Of a stretch of DNA of 64,000 nt, positions 9,470 through 19,088 are shown in pieces; position 1 is the stretch's first letter, and each line of letters opens with the position of its first letter. Where the stretch lies: NCBI RefSeq assembly GCF_000160035.2, contig NZ_KI535368.1, positions 644,931 to 708,930 of the forward strand, given 5' to 3'. Position numbers and translations under genes: made by a program. Source of the stretch: Catonella morbi ATCC 51271 (lineage in GTDB: Bacteria; Bacillota; Clostridia; Lachnospirales; Lachnospiraceae). The notes below the pieces were generated by a model. The model did not search any database. It was not told the origin of the DNA and saw only the letters and a list, made by a program, of their open reading frames with translations.

Positions 9470-10831
9470 TTATTCCTTGATTATTATTCTTACATTCTTT
9501 TCTCCTGCAAGTTCCATTTGTTTAATCAATTTCTTTGATAATTCTTTCCTTATATCTAATGTAGTTTTATCGTCTATAAGATTGTTTAACTCATATGGAT
9601 CTTGACGTAAATCATATAAGAATTCTTCCTCATATTTATAACTTGTTCCCTCATCCCATCCGTTACAATCTGGGGCATACACACTATATAAATAGTCCTT
9701 TGTTCTTATGCACCTTCCTACTCTACTCTCACTGATTTGAGCAAAAATCACCTTATTTTCATCAATTTCTTTATCCAGTAGATTACTTAAATTTTCTCCT
9801 ATCATCTTATCACCTACATCCACTCCGGCCATAGCTATGATTGTCTTAGGTAAAGATGATGTAGATACTATTTCCTCTACAACTTTCCCACCTTTAAAGA
9901 TGCCCCCTGATATGATTAATGGTACCTTTAATGCCGAATCATGACAAGTTCTCTTGTAATCATCAAAACCTTTCAAATAAGGCTCTCTATTTCTGGTTTT
10001 AAAATGTGAACCATGGTCTGATGAATAAATTATTACAGTATTATTATATAATCCTTTTTCTTTTAACTTTTCAATCAATCTACCCATATTATCGTCAAGG
10101 CTCTTACAGCATCCCAAATAATCAGGATACATTTGCTTTGCATCGCCACCTAAAATCTCTAAATCTTTCGGCAATTTACAATCCTTAAATCTCTCCTTTG
10201 AACCATCCGGACCTTCATAATCTTCCCTATCATTCTGATGATGTGGTTCAATATGCGATACAGTCAAGAAAAATGGTTTTTTGCCATCATATTTATCCAA
10301 AAATTCCAATGCAAAATCCGTTATTCTATCGACTCTATAACCACTAAAATCAATCTTATTCATATTTTCATCAAAAACATAACCATCATAACCATGTGAT
10401 GTAGCTTCAAGAACATCCGATGCCCTCCAAAAACCATTATAGCCACCTCTTCTATCCAAAGGTATAGCACTTGTCTCATAATCAGGATTTGCAGGTATGC
10501 TATAACTTACACGATCACTGGCCAAATGCCACTTACCTACATAGGCATTCTCATATCCTGCTTCTTCCATATAGTTTGCAAGAGTTTTTATATTTTGAGG
10601 TAAAGATTGTCCATTTCTAAAACAGTTTATCTCTGTGGGATATTTACCAGTCTGAAATATAGCTCTGCAAGGACCGCATACCGGCTGTGCAGTAAATGCC
10701 TGTTTAAACAGCACTCCTTCCCTAGAAAGTCTATCTATATTAGGACTTATATTCAATTCCTGGCCATAAACTCCCAATGTATCAGCTCTTTGCTGATCTG
10801 AAAAAAAGAAAATTATATTAGGTTTTTCCAT
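9470..10831 (-). CDS. Sulfatase, cysteine type, cytoplasmic
   Basis: This 453-residue enzyme removes sulfate esters, probably from imported sulfated sugars. It begins NIIFFFSDQQ with the metal-binding aspartate and has the sulfatase signature QPVCGPCRAIFQTG. C52 is the residue expected to be converted to formylglycine (C-x-P-x-R with R56). YSSDHGSH supplies further metal and substrate ligands. There is no signal peptide, so desulfation would occur inside the cell after ABC import, unlike exported mucin sulfatases. Such Cys-type enzymes in anaerobes need a radical-SAM maturase (anSME); none is encoded in this window. The gene ends the operon that starts with the binding protein at 14014. Confidence 0.9.
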   Translation of the reverse strand: MEKPNIIFFFSDQQRADTLGVYGQELNISPNIDRLSREGVLFKQAFTAQPVCGPCRAIFQTGKYPTEINCFRNGQSLPQNIKTLANYMEEAGYENAYVGKWHLASDRVSYSIPANPDYETSAIPLDRRGGYNGFWRASDVLEATSHGYDGYVFDENMNKIDFSGYRVDRITDFALEFLDKYDGKKPFFLTVSHIEPHHQNDREDYEGPDGSKERFKDCKLPKDLEILGGDAKQMYPDYLGCCKSLDDNMGRLIEKLKEKGLYNNTVIIYSSDHGSHFKTRNREPYLKGFDDYKRTCHDSALKVPLIISGGIFKGGKVVEEIVSTSSLPKTIIAMAGVDVGDKMIGENLSNLLDKEIDENKVIFAQISESRVGRCIRTKDYLYSVYAPDCNGWDEGTSYKYEEEFLYDLRQDPYELNNLIDDKTTLDIRKELSKKLIKQMELAGEKNVRIIIKE

Positions 10832-10843
10832 TATATTTCTCCC

Positions 10844-11701
10844 TTATTTTAATCCTGAAGTTACTATCCCATTTATAAAATATTTTTGTGTAACAAGGAA
10901 AATTACTAGCATAGGCAATGCCACCATAACCGAAGTAGCCAGCATTTGTCCCCACTCAATTCCTCCTTCAGTTTTAAACATGCTGAGCGCAAGCTGAACA
11001 GTTTTCATGTTCTCTGATTTTATCATAACTAATGGCCACATATAATCATTCCATACAGAAACTGCTTTTAAAAGTCCCAGTGTAGCCAGTATAGTTTTTG
11101 AATTTGGTACATATATTAAGAAAAAAGTTCTCCATTTACCTGCACCATCTATCGTGGCAGCTTCATCTAATGATTTTGGAAAACTTTCATAGAACTGTTT
11201 GCACAAAAATACACCATAAGAACCCGATACTAACGGTATTATAAGTCCTAAATATGTGTCTATCAGTCCCTGCCCACCCTGGCCAAATATGTTGTTTCCA
11301 CCAACTAAAGGCAACTTAGCCATAATCAAAAATGTAGGAAGCATAGTCACCTGAGGAGGCATCATTAATCCTATCATCAAAAATAAAAACAAGATTTTCC
11401 TACCTCTAAATTTAAGCCTTGCAAAAGCATAACCCGCTATAGAATTAAAAAGCAAAGAAAAGATCACAGCCGCAATTGTTATTACTGCTGAATTAAAAAA
11501 GAATTTATACCACATTCCTGACGCTAATGCATCTTTATAGTTTTTTAGACTAAATTCTTTTGGAAACAAATGAAACACAGAAGATTTTATTTCATCTAAG
11601 GACTTAAACGAGCTTAAAAACATCATCACTATAGGTATTAGCATAATAAGTGACAATGCCGTCATGGCGATTATCCATACTATATTATTCCTTTTTTGCA
11701 T
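10844..11701 (-). CDS. Sugar ABC transporter permease (UgpE type)
   Basis: This 285-residue membrane protein has six hydrophobic segments and the EAA loop DEAATIDGAGKWRTFF. Its C-terminus FINGIVTSGLK is typical of this class. An AGGAGG site precedes the ATG. It pairs with the permease just upstream (11714-12592) and takes cargo from the lipoprotein at 12683. Only 12 bases separate it from the sulfatase gene. Confidence 0.9.
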   Translation of the reverse strand: MQKRNNIVWIIAMTALSLIMLIPIVMMFLSSFKSLDEIKSSVFHLFPKEFSLKNYKDALASGMWYKFFFNSAVITIAAVIFSLLFNSIAGYAFARLKFRGRKILFLFLMIGLMMPPQVTMLPTFLIMAKLPLVGGNNIFGQGGQGLIDTYLGLIIPLVSGSYGVFLCKQFYESFPKSLDEAATIDGAGKWRTFFLIYVPNSKTILATLGLLKAVSVWNDYMWPLVMIKSENMKTVQLALSMFKTEGGIEWGQMLATSVMVALPMLVIFLVTQKYFINGIVTSGLK

Positions 11702-11713
11702 CAGACTTCCTCC

Positions 11714-12592
11714 TTAAGAAACATCGGTATCATGACCCGAACCATACTTAAATACCATCAAAGTTATTAATATAGAAAATGCTAACAGTACCATTGCCAT
11801 TGCACTTGCATATCCCATCTTAAACTCTAAGAATCCTCGTCTGTATATTTGGTGAACTATGGTGGTAGTTGTTTTTAATGGTCCACCACCTGTCATAATG
11901 TTTACCTGTTCAAACACAGAAAACGAGCTTACCAGTCCTGTTACTAAGAGGAAAAATAAGGTAGGTCGTAACATAGGCCAAGTTATATTTACAAATTTTC
12001 TAAATGATCCTGCACCATCTAGTGCGGCCGCCTCATATAGACTTGTAGGAATTCCTGTTAAACCTGAAAGAAATATTACCATTGAATAACCACAGTTTTT
12101 CCATATACTCATTATAACTATACAAAGCATAGACAACTTTGGATCCTGTAACCAGCTCTGTATAGAAAATCCAAATAATTTAAAAAGCATGTTTAGTAAT
12201 CCAAAAGTCGGATCGTATATCCAAAGCCAAATCATCGATATACATACCATGGACATTATATTGGGTATATAAAATGATATTCTGAAAAATGGTAATAGCT
12301 TTGATTTTCTATAAAGTAATATTGCTATAAACAACCCTATTGCTAATTGCGGAAAAAGTGTTAATACTGAATATACTAACGTATTCTTGACTGCTATTAA
12401 AAAATCTTTATCCTTAAACAAGGCAATATAATTAGATAATCCTGTTAACTCCGGCTTTGTGTACATATTGAAATTAGTTATACTGTAATACGCAACTATG
12501 AATACAGGTAATAACACAAACACACTAAATATTAAATATGCCGGCAATATCATCAAGTATGCACTATTATCATATTTTTGTTTAATCTTCAT
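11714..12592 (-). CDS. Sugar ABC transporter permease (UgpA type)
   Basis: This 292-residue inner-membrane protein has the loop YEAAALDGAGSFRKF followed by WPMLRP, which docks the ATPase. The region VNIMTGGGP before the last helix is characteristic of UgpA-type permeases. It follows the binding-protein gene across a 90-base gap containing a stem-loop. No ATPase gene is present in the locus. Confidence 0.9.
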   Translation of the reverse strand: MKIKQKYDNSAYLMILPAYLIFSVFVLLPVFIVAYYSITNFNMYTKPELTGLSNYIALFKDKDFLIAVKNTLVYSVLTLFPQLAIGLFIAILLYRKSKLLPFFRISFYIPNIMSMVCISMIWLWIYDPTFGLLNMLFKLFGFSIQSWLQDPKLSMLCIVIMSIWKNCGYSMVIFLSGLTGIPTSLYEAAALDGAGSFRKFVNITWPMLRPTLFFLLVTGLVSSFSVFEQVNIMTGGGPLKTTTTIVHQIYRRGFLEFKMGYASAMAMVLLAFSILITLMVFKYGSGHDTDVS

Positions 12593-12603
12593 AAAAACTC
12601 CTA

Positions 12604-12648
12604 AAGGGGTATCTTGCCAAATATTCTCCTTTTAACAATATACCCCTT
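12604..12648 (-). promoter_or_regulatory. Intercistronic stem-loop after the binding-protein gene
   Basis: AAGGGGTAT (12604-12612) pairs perfectly with ATACCCCTT (12640-12648). It lies between the stop of the binding protein (12683) and the start of the next permease (12592). The position matches the stem-loops at 5031-5086 and 59386-59415. Confidence 0.6.
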
Positions 12649-12682
12649 ATTCATATTATAATTTGCTTATGCTTAACTAAAC

Positions 12683-14014
12683 TTATTGATTATTTATTTC
12701 CTGTTTTATTGTCTCGGCAGCCTCATCCAATGCTTCTTTAGGGCTTGCAACTCCATACATAACTTTTTCCATTGCATCATTTACTGTATTATAAACAGAG
12801 TTTGCATATGCAACTTTAGGTGAGCCGGTTCCGGTATTAATTGAGTCATATATTGCTTTATTGTTCTCAGGCTCTAAATCCACAAATTTTTTCTCTAAAG
12901 ATTTTCTTAATGGTGGAACTCCAAGTTTTTCATATCTATTCCACATTTCTTCAGCACCGGCAACATAAGCAATAAAATTCCAAACTTCATCTTTATGTTT
13001 GGTCTCTCCACTCATAAACATAAATCCCATTCCACAGAATGTTGCCTGTTTTACTTTTGATGTTGGAGCTGCCATTGCCAGTTTTCCTTCCAAACCACCC
13101 TTGTTATAGTTATAAAACTCAGATGTATTTCCAAGAGTCATAGCCGCCATACCTGTTGCAAATGGATTCTGTTCCCTATTATTGCTATCCCATTTAATGA
13201 TTCCTGCATCTGCAATCTTTTTCAAGAAAGCTGCTGCTTCAATAGCTTCCGGCCTATTAAACAGAATAGTATTATCATCTTCATCAATCAGATTCTTAAG
13301 TCCATTCTGTTCTGCAAAAACAGATAAATAATGTTGCATATTTGTGCCTGAGGTAGGTACGCCAAATCCTGTTTGGACTACAGTATCACCATCCTTTTTA
13401 ACCAACTTTTTATGGTACTCAAGTAATTCATCCCAAGTTGTAGGCGGTTTATTAGGGTCTAAGCCTGCTTCCTTAAACATTTCTTTATTGTATATAAGTA
13501 TTCTTGGGTCAGGAAAAGTTGCAATTCCATAAATTTTTCCATTGATAGTACCTAATTTCAAGGCGTTATCCATAAAATCATCTTTACCTTCCCACTTATT
13601 CACATACTCATCTAAAGCTGCATATTGTCCTAAAGGAACTCTTGTACCCATGCTTGCCATAGTAAAATTAATAATATCCGGTGCAGTACCTGATGCAAAA
13701 CCCGTATTAAGTTTAGTCTCAAAGTCATCACCATATCCTGCTTCCTGATACTCAATTTCTATATTAGTATGCTTTGATATATATTCTTTAATAAGATTTT
13801 CCCAATACTCCTTCTTTTCAGGCTCTGTCCCAACTCTTAAAAAAGTCAGTTTTGTTTTTTCATTTTCAGATTTACTGGCTGTACCTACAGTACTTCCTGA
13901 ATTTGTTGTACTCTTAGCACTGTTGCTTCCTTTATCTGTTCCTGTACCACAGGCAACTAGTGAACAAGCTAGAGAAAGCGAAAGTAATGTGCTCATAATT
14001 TTTTTAAATTTCAT
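12683..14014 (-). CDS. Sugar-binding lipoprotein of the sulfatase locus
   Basis: This is a family 1 solute-binding lipoprotein of about 443 residues. I start it at 14014 because AAGGGGA lies just before that ATG and the protein then begins with a normal lipoprotein signal (MKFKKIMSTL...SLVAC, cysteine at C22). The 13-residue longer form from 14053 lacks a better site. A Ser/Thr/Gly-rich linker follows the cysteine. Mature motifs such as EYQEAGYGDDFETKL and NGKIYGI are usual for this family. It captures the sugar and hands it to the two permeases. A TATAAT-like sequence on the minus strand (14087-14092) may be its -10 box. Confidence 0.88.
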   Translation of the reverse strand: MKFKKIMSTLLSLSLACSLVACGTGTDKGSNSAKSTTNSGSTVGTASKSENEKTKLTFLRVGTEPEKKEYWENLIKEYISKHTNIEIEYQEAGYGDDFETKLNTGFASGTAPDIINFTMASMGTRVPLGQYAALDEYVNKWEGKDDFMDNALKLGTINGKIYGIATFPDPRILIYNKEMFKEAGLDPNKPPTTWDELLEYHKKLVKKDGDTVVQTGFGVPTSGTNMQHYLSVFAEQNGLKNLIDEDDNTILFNRPEAIEAAAFLKKIADAGIIKWDSNNREQNPFATGMAAMTLGNTSEFYNYNKGGLEGKLAMAAPTSKVKQATFCGMGFMFMSGETKHKDEVWNFIAYVAGAEEMWNRYEKLGVPPLRKSLEKKFVDLEPENNKAIYDSINTGTGSPKVAYANSVYNTVNDAMEKVMYGVASPKEALDEAAETIKQEINNQ

Positions 14015-14194
14015 AAGATTCCCCTTTCTTATCTTAAGCATCTTTTTACTCAAATTATTCTGTTATTAATGAACAATTTTATTTATATTATAAAGTAAAC
14101 TAAAGATAGATTCTTTTACATATCTACTCATCATTTTGTATATAACTTATTAGTATCTTTATATTTTCATATAATTTTGATTATTTGTATATTT

Positions 14195-15733
14195 CTATGA
14201 AGTTTTTGTATATTTCTTTCTATATTCCAATGGAGAATCACCATATTCCTCTTTAAAAACTCTACTAAAATGCGAAATATCAAAATATCCTGTGTCCAAT
14301 GCTATTTCTGATATGCTTAAACTTGTTCCCAAAAGCAACTGTTTTGCTTTACATAACCGTACCTCCGTAATATATCTGCTTATTGTAGTACCTGTGTCTT
14401 TTTTAAATAACGCTGATATGTAGTTTCTGCTAAAAAATAGCTTGCTTGACAATTCACTTACAATTGCCTGACTCTTATAATTATCATTTATATAGCTTAA
14501 TATCTTTGTTGTTGTCTCTGAATATCTCCTAATACCTATATTTGACTCAGTCTTTTTAGTGAACTCTGAAATTAACGTTAATATTTGCTCTTCTATGATA
14601 TATATATTTTCTGAATTTCCGACAAAAATCTTTTCCATTAATTCACTATATTTTGCTTTATCTCCCTCTTCTAAAAGTTCTTCGCCTGCATGGTAATATG
14701 CCCTAAGAATCTCATTAAATAAATTCTTCACGTATCCTACCGAAAGATACGAACTGGATTTTACTTTATCAAATAGGAAACTGAGTTTAGAATATGCTAC
14801 CCTATAATTATTTTCATTTATTAATATTAGTATATTAAGTTTTTCTTCATTAAAGCAGAGTTCTAAACTATCTTCTTCTTTAAAAACATACATATCCCTG
14901 TAGTTAATATACGAAGTATCTCTAAAAAATAATCTATTCTCTACGGCTAGCTCCGCTTTTCTGCGCAATTCTGCCAAAGGATTCTTATTTCTCTTTTCAA
15001 TCAGAGATTCGTCATGGTCAAAAGAGCTTATTCCCATGTATATATTTTTACCTATAAAAGAGTCTAAACTAAACTTCAATTTAGCTGTCTGCTCCATTCT
15101 TAATGATACATCAAAAATAATAATATATTCATATGATCCTGATTTTTCATGCCAGGCATTAAACCCATTATGTACTAAGTACTGATTTATGAAATCCTCT
15201 ATTTCGATTTTTGATATGTCTTTCTCAAAGTGTAATAATACACACATTTTTTTATTAATATCACGACTTAAACCATAAAACTCCAAAAAGTTGTATATAT
15301 CAGACATTTTTACATTTGGAGAATATAAGATAGAATTTGAGTCTGCAACATCAGTATTCTTAGAATTTATACTCTTCTCAACAGAGCTTAATACCTCTTT
15401 AAGCTTTTCTTTGGTTATTTCTGTTTTGAGCAGAAATTCTTTAATCCCTATCTTCATTGCTTCTCTGGCATAATCAAATTCATCATATGCACTTAAAATA
15501 ATCTTGTAGGCATCAATATTCCGTTCCTGAATCTCATTTAAGAATTCCAGTCCATTCATAATCGGAAGCCTTATATCCGTAAATATAACATCTACTGAAT
15601 TTTCCCTTAAAAATTCTAGAGCAGATATCGCATCTTCAAAACATTCTGCCCTATAGTCTGAGTCTATTTCCTCAACTTTCTTTTTTATCCACTCTCTTGT
15701 TAACCCCTCATCTTCCACTATAAGTATTTTCAT
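14195..15733 (-). CDS. YesN-type response regulator, AraC output
   Basis: This 512-residue regulator has an N-terminal receiver (phospho-acceptor D53 in FTDIRLP, lysine in LLKTE), a middle region without a recognisable domain, and a C-terminal AraC helix-turn-helix pair (VSELSSKLFFSRNYIS and ISEIALDTGYFDISHFSRVF). It lies directly after its kinase gene and directly upstream of the binding-protein operon in the same orientation. It most likely activates that operon when a sulfated glycan is present. Confidence 0.9.
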   Translation of the reverse strand: MKILIVEDEGLTREWIKKKVEEIDSDYRAECFEDAISALEFLRENSVDVIFTDIRLPIMNGLEFLNEIQERNIDAYKIILSAYDEFDYAREAMKIGIKEFLLKTEITKEKLKEVLSSVEKSINSKNTDVADSNSILYSPNVKMSDIYNFLEFYGLSRDINKKMCVLLHFEKDISKIEIEDFINQYLVHNGFNAWHEKSGSYEYIIIFDVSLRMEQTAKLKFSLDSFIGKNIYMGISSFDHDESLIEKRNKNPLAELRRKAELAVENRLFFRDTSYINYRDMYVFKEEDSLELCFNEEKLNILILINENNYRVAYSKLSFLFDKVKSSSYLSVGYVKNLFNEILRAYYHAGEELLEEGDKAKYSELMEKIFVGNSENIYIIEEQILTLISEFTKKTESNIGIRRYSETTTKILSYINDNYKSQAIVSELSSKLFFSRNYISALFKKDTGTTISRYITEVRLCKAKQLLLGTSLSISEIALDTGYFDISHFSRVFKEEYGDSPLEYRKKYTKTS

Positions 15734-15735
15734 AT

Positions 15736-17490
15736 TTATCTACCTTCTTCACTACAATTTGTTATTGGTAAAGTAATGACTGATGATAAACCTCCTTCAT
15801 CATTCTTATATGCCTTAATCCCATAATTCTGTCCAAAAAATAATTTAATTCTCTTTTCTACATTATTTATACCTATTCCGCCACTTTTTTTCTTATCAAA
15901 AGCTTCTTCCGGGGCACTTATTTTTTTCTCTATCTCCTCTATGTTTGCTCCAATACCATCATCCTTTATAGTTATTGTATAACTGTCGCCAAGCTTATTC
16001 AAACTAATTATGATGTGTCCTCTATCTGTTTTTTTAGAAAAGCCATGTAAAATGGTGTTTTCAACTATTGGCTGTATAGATATCCTTGGAATTAGGTACT
16101 CATCCATTTCGGGTTTCATTTCTATATCCCAAGTAAATTTATCCTGATATCTGTTTTGCATCAATATCAAATAATTTTTTAATGCTTCTAATTCATCTCT
16201 CAAAGGTATTAATTTTCTATAATCTGAAAAAGTTATATTTAATAGTCTTGCCAATGCAACCAAGCATTCTTCTGCTCTTTCCGGAGTCCCCATATCTATT
16301 AAAAACCTTATACTGGCAAGAGTATTATATAAAAAGTGCGGACTAATCTGAGCCTGTAATGCCCTAAGTTCTAATACTCTTTTTTCTTCATCTTGCTTAG
16401 ATACAGTGCACATCAGCTCTTCAATTTTATTTACCATTTTATTAAATTGAACACTTAACTCAACGAGCTCATCATCACTATTTTCATCTGCTCTAAAGCT
16501 AAAATTTCCAACCGAAACCGTATTCATACCTCTTTTGAGCTTTTGGATAGACTTGTTTATATATTTAGAATTATAATATGACATAAAAATTGATAATACC
16601 AAGAAACCCATAGATACTAAAATAATGATAATACCCGGACTTGGAATAACAAACTTGACATTTTTTTCATACATGATAAGCTTCCATGACGTCATATCAT
16701 TAGTCACAAAAAATAACTTTGAACTATTATCTTTTATCTTGTAATAACCCTTATTTTTAGAATCTAAATTAGTTAAACCGATGTCATCCGGTTTTAAATC
16801 CACACTACCCTCTATAGTTTTATTATTCTCATCAAGAAGAACAATACTATATTTATTATTATCAATACTTTTATTAAATAAATTATCAAAATAGGTTCTA
16901 TTTATTACAATATTCATTAGTGCTATTTCTCTTCCACTATTAAAGTTCCTAATTATTCTCATACAGTTTATTGAATATGCTCCCTTTTTATACAGCTCTT
17001 TGTTATAATATTCGGGAATATAATATATTCTACTATTTTCCCGTAGCCTCATATACCATAACTCACTTTTTAAGCTATTTAAATCACAAAAATCTACCTT
17101 GATATCATCACTTAAAGTGGAATATTTTTTCCCATTTTCTGCTAATACTTCTACATAATAATTATCATCTCCATAAAGAACAAAATTCTTTACAAGGTTG
17201 TTTTTTATAAGATTGTCAGTCTTGAGGCTTTCGTACTCATTATTAAAATTATTCATTGATAATAGTTTATTTAATTCTTTATTTCCATATAGAAAATCGG
17301 AATAAACTTGTATATTTCTAAGGTTTGTCGATATCGTTTCATTGATACGTTCCAATAATAAAAGCTTGGCCTCATCAAGTTTTCTTTCACTATCCTCCTG
17401 TATTAACATAACAATCCATAAAAATAAAAAGAAACATGGAAGTACCAGAAAAAATATATTAGAATACAATATTTTTTTAGATAATTTCAC
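15736..17490 (-). CDS. YesM-type sensor histidine kinase
   Basis: This 584-residue kinase has a first membrane helix near residues 9-28, an extracellular sensor of about 250 residues, a second helix near 285-305, a HAMP-like segment, the block QAQISPHFLYNTL with the phospho-histidine, and ATPase motifs ENTILHGFS, DDGIGAN and GGIGINNVEKR. The start is GTG at 17490 with AGGAGGG just upstream. It is cotranscribed with the AraC-type regulator two bases downstream. Confidence 0.9.
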   Translation of the reverse strand: MKLSKKILYSNIFFLVLPCFFLFLWIVMLIQEDSERKLDEAKLLLLERINETISTNLRNIQVYSDFLYGNKELNKLLSMNNFNNEYESLKTDNLIKNNLVKNFVLYGDDNYYVEVLAENGKKYSTLSDDIKVDFCDLNSLKSELWYMRLRENSRIYYIPEYYNKELYKKGAYSINCMRIIRNFNSGREIALMNIVINRTYFDNLFNKSIDNNKYSIVLLDENNKTIEGSVDLKPDDIGLTNLDSKNKGYYKIKDNSSKLFFVTNDMTSWKLIMYEKNVKFVIPSPGIIIILVSMGFLVLSIFMSYYNSKYINKSIQKLKRGMNTVSVGNFSFRADENSDDELVELSVQFNKMVNKIEELMCTVSKQDEEKRVLELRALQAQISPHFLYNTLASIRFLIDMGTPERAEECLVALARLLNITFSDYRKLIPLRDELEALKNYLILMQNRYQDKFTWDIEMKPEMDEYLIPRISIQPIVENTILHGFSKKTDRGHIIISLNKLGDSYTITIKDDGIGANIEEIEKKISAPEEAFDKKKSGGIGINNVEKRIKLFFGQNYGIKAYKNDEGGLSSVITLPITNCSEEGR

Positions 17491-17704
17491 CTTGCCCTCC
17501 TACCTATATAGTTGCTCAAAATCTCTAATCCAATAAGTATTAGATTTTCTAATTCATTTTATTAAGTCACCAGCTTATTACCAAATCACTTCATAAACAC
17601 ATTAAAATACACCACCAACATATATTTGCTTTACTACAACTAATAGTCTAGTATTTAACACATTAATCTTTCATAAAAAGTAAATTTGAAATTTAGTATA
17701 ATTT

Positions 17705-18643
17705 TTATTTTTTATACTTCTTCTGCAAGCTGTTGGTATTTCTCTCCCAGAACACCCCGTCTGCATAGCCTTGGATAGTCTTATCAGTTTCTGCCATATG
17801 AAGGCGTTTTTCAGCCCATACACAGTACTGCTCATTCTGTTCAATCCCTATATAATGCCTGCCAAGCTTCTTTGCCGTTACAGAGGTAGAACCTGAGCCC
17901 AAAAACGGATCAAGTACAACATCCCCTTCATTGGAACTTGCTAAAATTAGCTTTGCTAAGAGCTTCTCAGGTTTCTGCGTAGGGTGGGCTGTATTTTCAG
18001 GCATTGACCAGTATGGTATGGAAATATCGTCCCAAAAATTGGACGGATAGGTATTGCGAAATCTACCTTCCTTGGTTTCTTCCCAGTCTTTCGGTTTCCC
18101 ATCTTCCTTATAAGGCGCTATTACGCTTCTCCTTACCTTGACAGCTTCCACATTGAAAGTATATTTATTAGAATTAGTTGCAAACCAGATGTCTTCCATT
18201 CCGTTTTTCCAGTTGGTAAGGGCTCCCCTTCCCTTTTCTCTCTGCCAGGTAATGCGGTTTTGCACATGGAAATACTCCTTAAGTACCATAAATATCTGAG
18301 AGCTTGAAAGCCAGTCACAGCAGACATAGATAGTTGCATTTTTTTTAAGTAGCGGTTTAACAAGCTTTATCCAGCTTTCTGTATATTCTTCATATATTTC
18401 ACCACTGGTTCTCTTAAATTTATTACCATGAAAATCCTTGTCAAGGTTATAGGGCGGATCTACTATAAGCAAATCTACGCTGTTTTCAGGTAATAAGCTC
18501 AAGATTTCGAGGGTATTTCCAAGTATTGTCTTATCTAAAATCTCTGAAAGTTCTGCCTTTTTGTCTAAAACCATACATCTTTTCAAATATTCCTTCCCTT
18601 CCTCTACCGATATATCAATCGTCTTATTTCTATCCGCTTTCAT
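17705..18643 (-). CDS. Site-specific DNA methyltransferase, beta class, orphan
   Basis: This 312-residue enzyme transfers a methyl group from S-adenosylmethionine to an exocyclic amino group in DNA. The catalytic motif DPPYNL is at 62-67, before the cofactor motif DPFLGSGST at 245-253; this order defines the beta class. DPPY fits N6-adenine or N4-cytosine methylation. HPTQKPEKLLAKLI between them is also family-typical. No restriction enzyme or specificity subunit lies nearby, so it looks like a solitary methyltransferase. It might mark the chromosome, regulate transcription or protect against incoming restriction. The recognition site cannot be read from sequence. Confidence 0.88.
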   Translation of the reverse strand: MKADRNKTIDISVEEGKEYLKRCMVLDKKAELSEILDKTILGNTLEILSLLPENSVDLLIVDPPYNLDKDFHGNKFKRTSGEIYEEYTESWIKLVKPLLKKNATIYVCCDWLSSSQIFMVLKEYFHVQNRITWQREKGRGALTNWKNGMEDIWFATNSNKYTFNVEAVKVRRSVIAPYKEDGKPKDWEETKEGRFRNTYPSNFWDDISIPYWSMPENTAHPTQKPEKLLAKLILASSNEGDVVLDPFLGSGSTSVTAKKLGRHYIGIEQNEQYCVWAEKRLHMAETDKTIQGYADGVFWERNTNSLQKKYKK

Positions 18644-18900
18644 CTTCTATCCCCTCTTTATAATTCTTCTTCATATACGATCAGCCTGTCAAAAAACAAT
18701 AACCCACAATTAATTTGGAGTAAATCATCTTGCAGGTAAGCCTGCATCTGATTTTTATACCTGTACCCTACTATACATTATGAATATCCTATATTCAATA
18801 ACAGCTATGTATTTTATTTTTTCTTAATAAAGAAGAAAGCTTATCTTCCTTGTATTTTCTTCAAAAATATGCCACTATAGTACTAATAACTTAATCCAAA

Positions 18901-19062
18901 TTATTCACGAAATATCTTGTGAAATATCGTAATCAAGCCACAGACTGGAAGTTACGATATTTTGCCGATGTTTGGTAACATCACCCAATAGTCACAGACC
19001 GAAAACAGTTTATCCTGTTGTACTATGCGGAATAAGATGTCTGTGAACTATGGCGTGAATAA
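18901..19062. repeat. Nested palindromic element upstream of the response-regulator gene
   Basis: The gap 18644-19088 has no gene. Most of its second half is a set of nested inverted repeats. The outermost is TTATTCACG (18901-18909) with CGTGAATAA (19054-19062). Inside are AAATATCGTAA (18922-18932) with TTACGATATTT (18952-18962), and ATAGTCACAGAC (18988-18999) with GTCTGTGAACTAT (19039-19051). The first 16 bases match the left arm of the element at 40945 at 15 of 16 positions. It looks like a MITE or REP-like mobile palindrome, and may also form structure in the 5' leader of the gene at 19089. A smaller hairpin, TGCAGG with CCTGCA, lies near 18731-18746. Confidence 0.6.
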
Positions 19063-19088
19063 TCATGGTTTAAAACTAAGGAGTTACT

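Noticed and set aside
18644..18900. Possible restriction endonuclease remnant next to the methyltransferase
   Set aside because: No open frame of useful length and no nuclease motif is visible in any frame.
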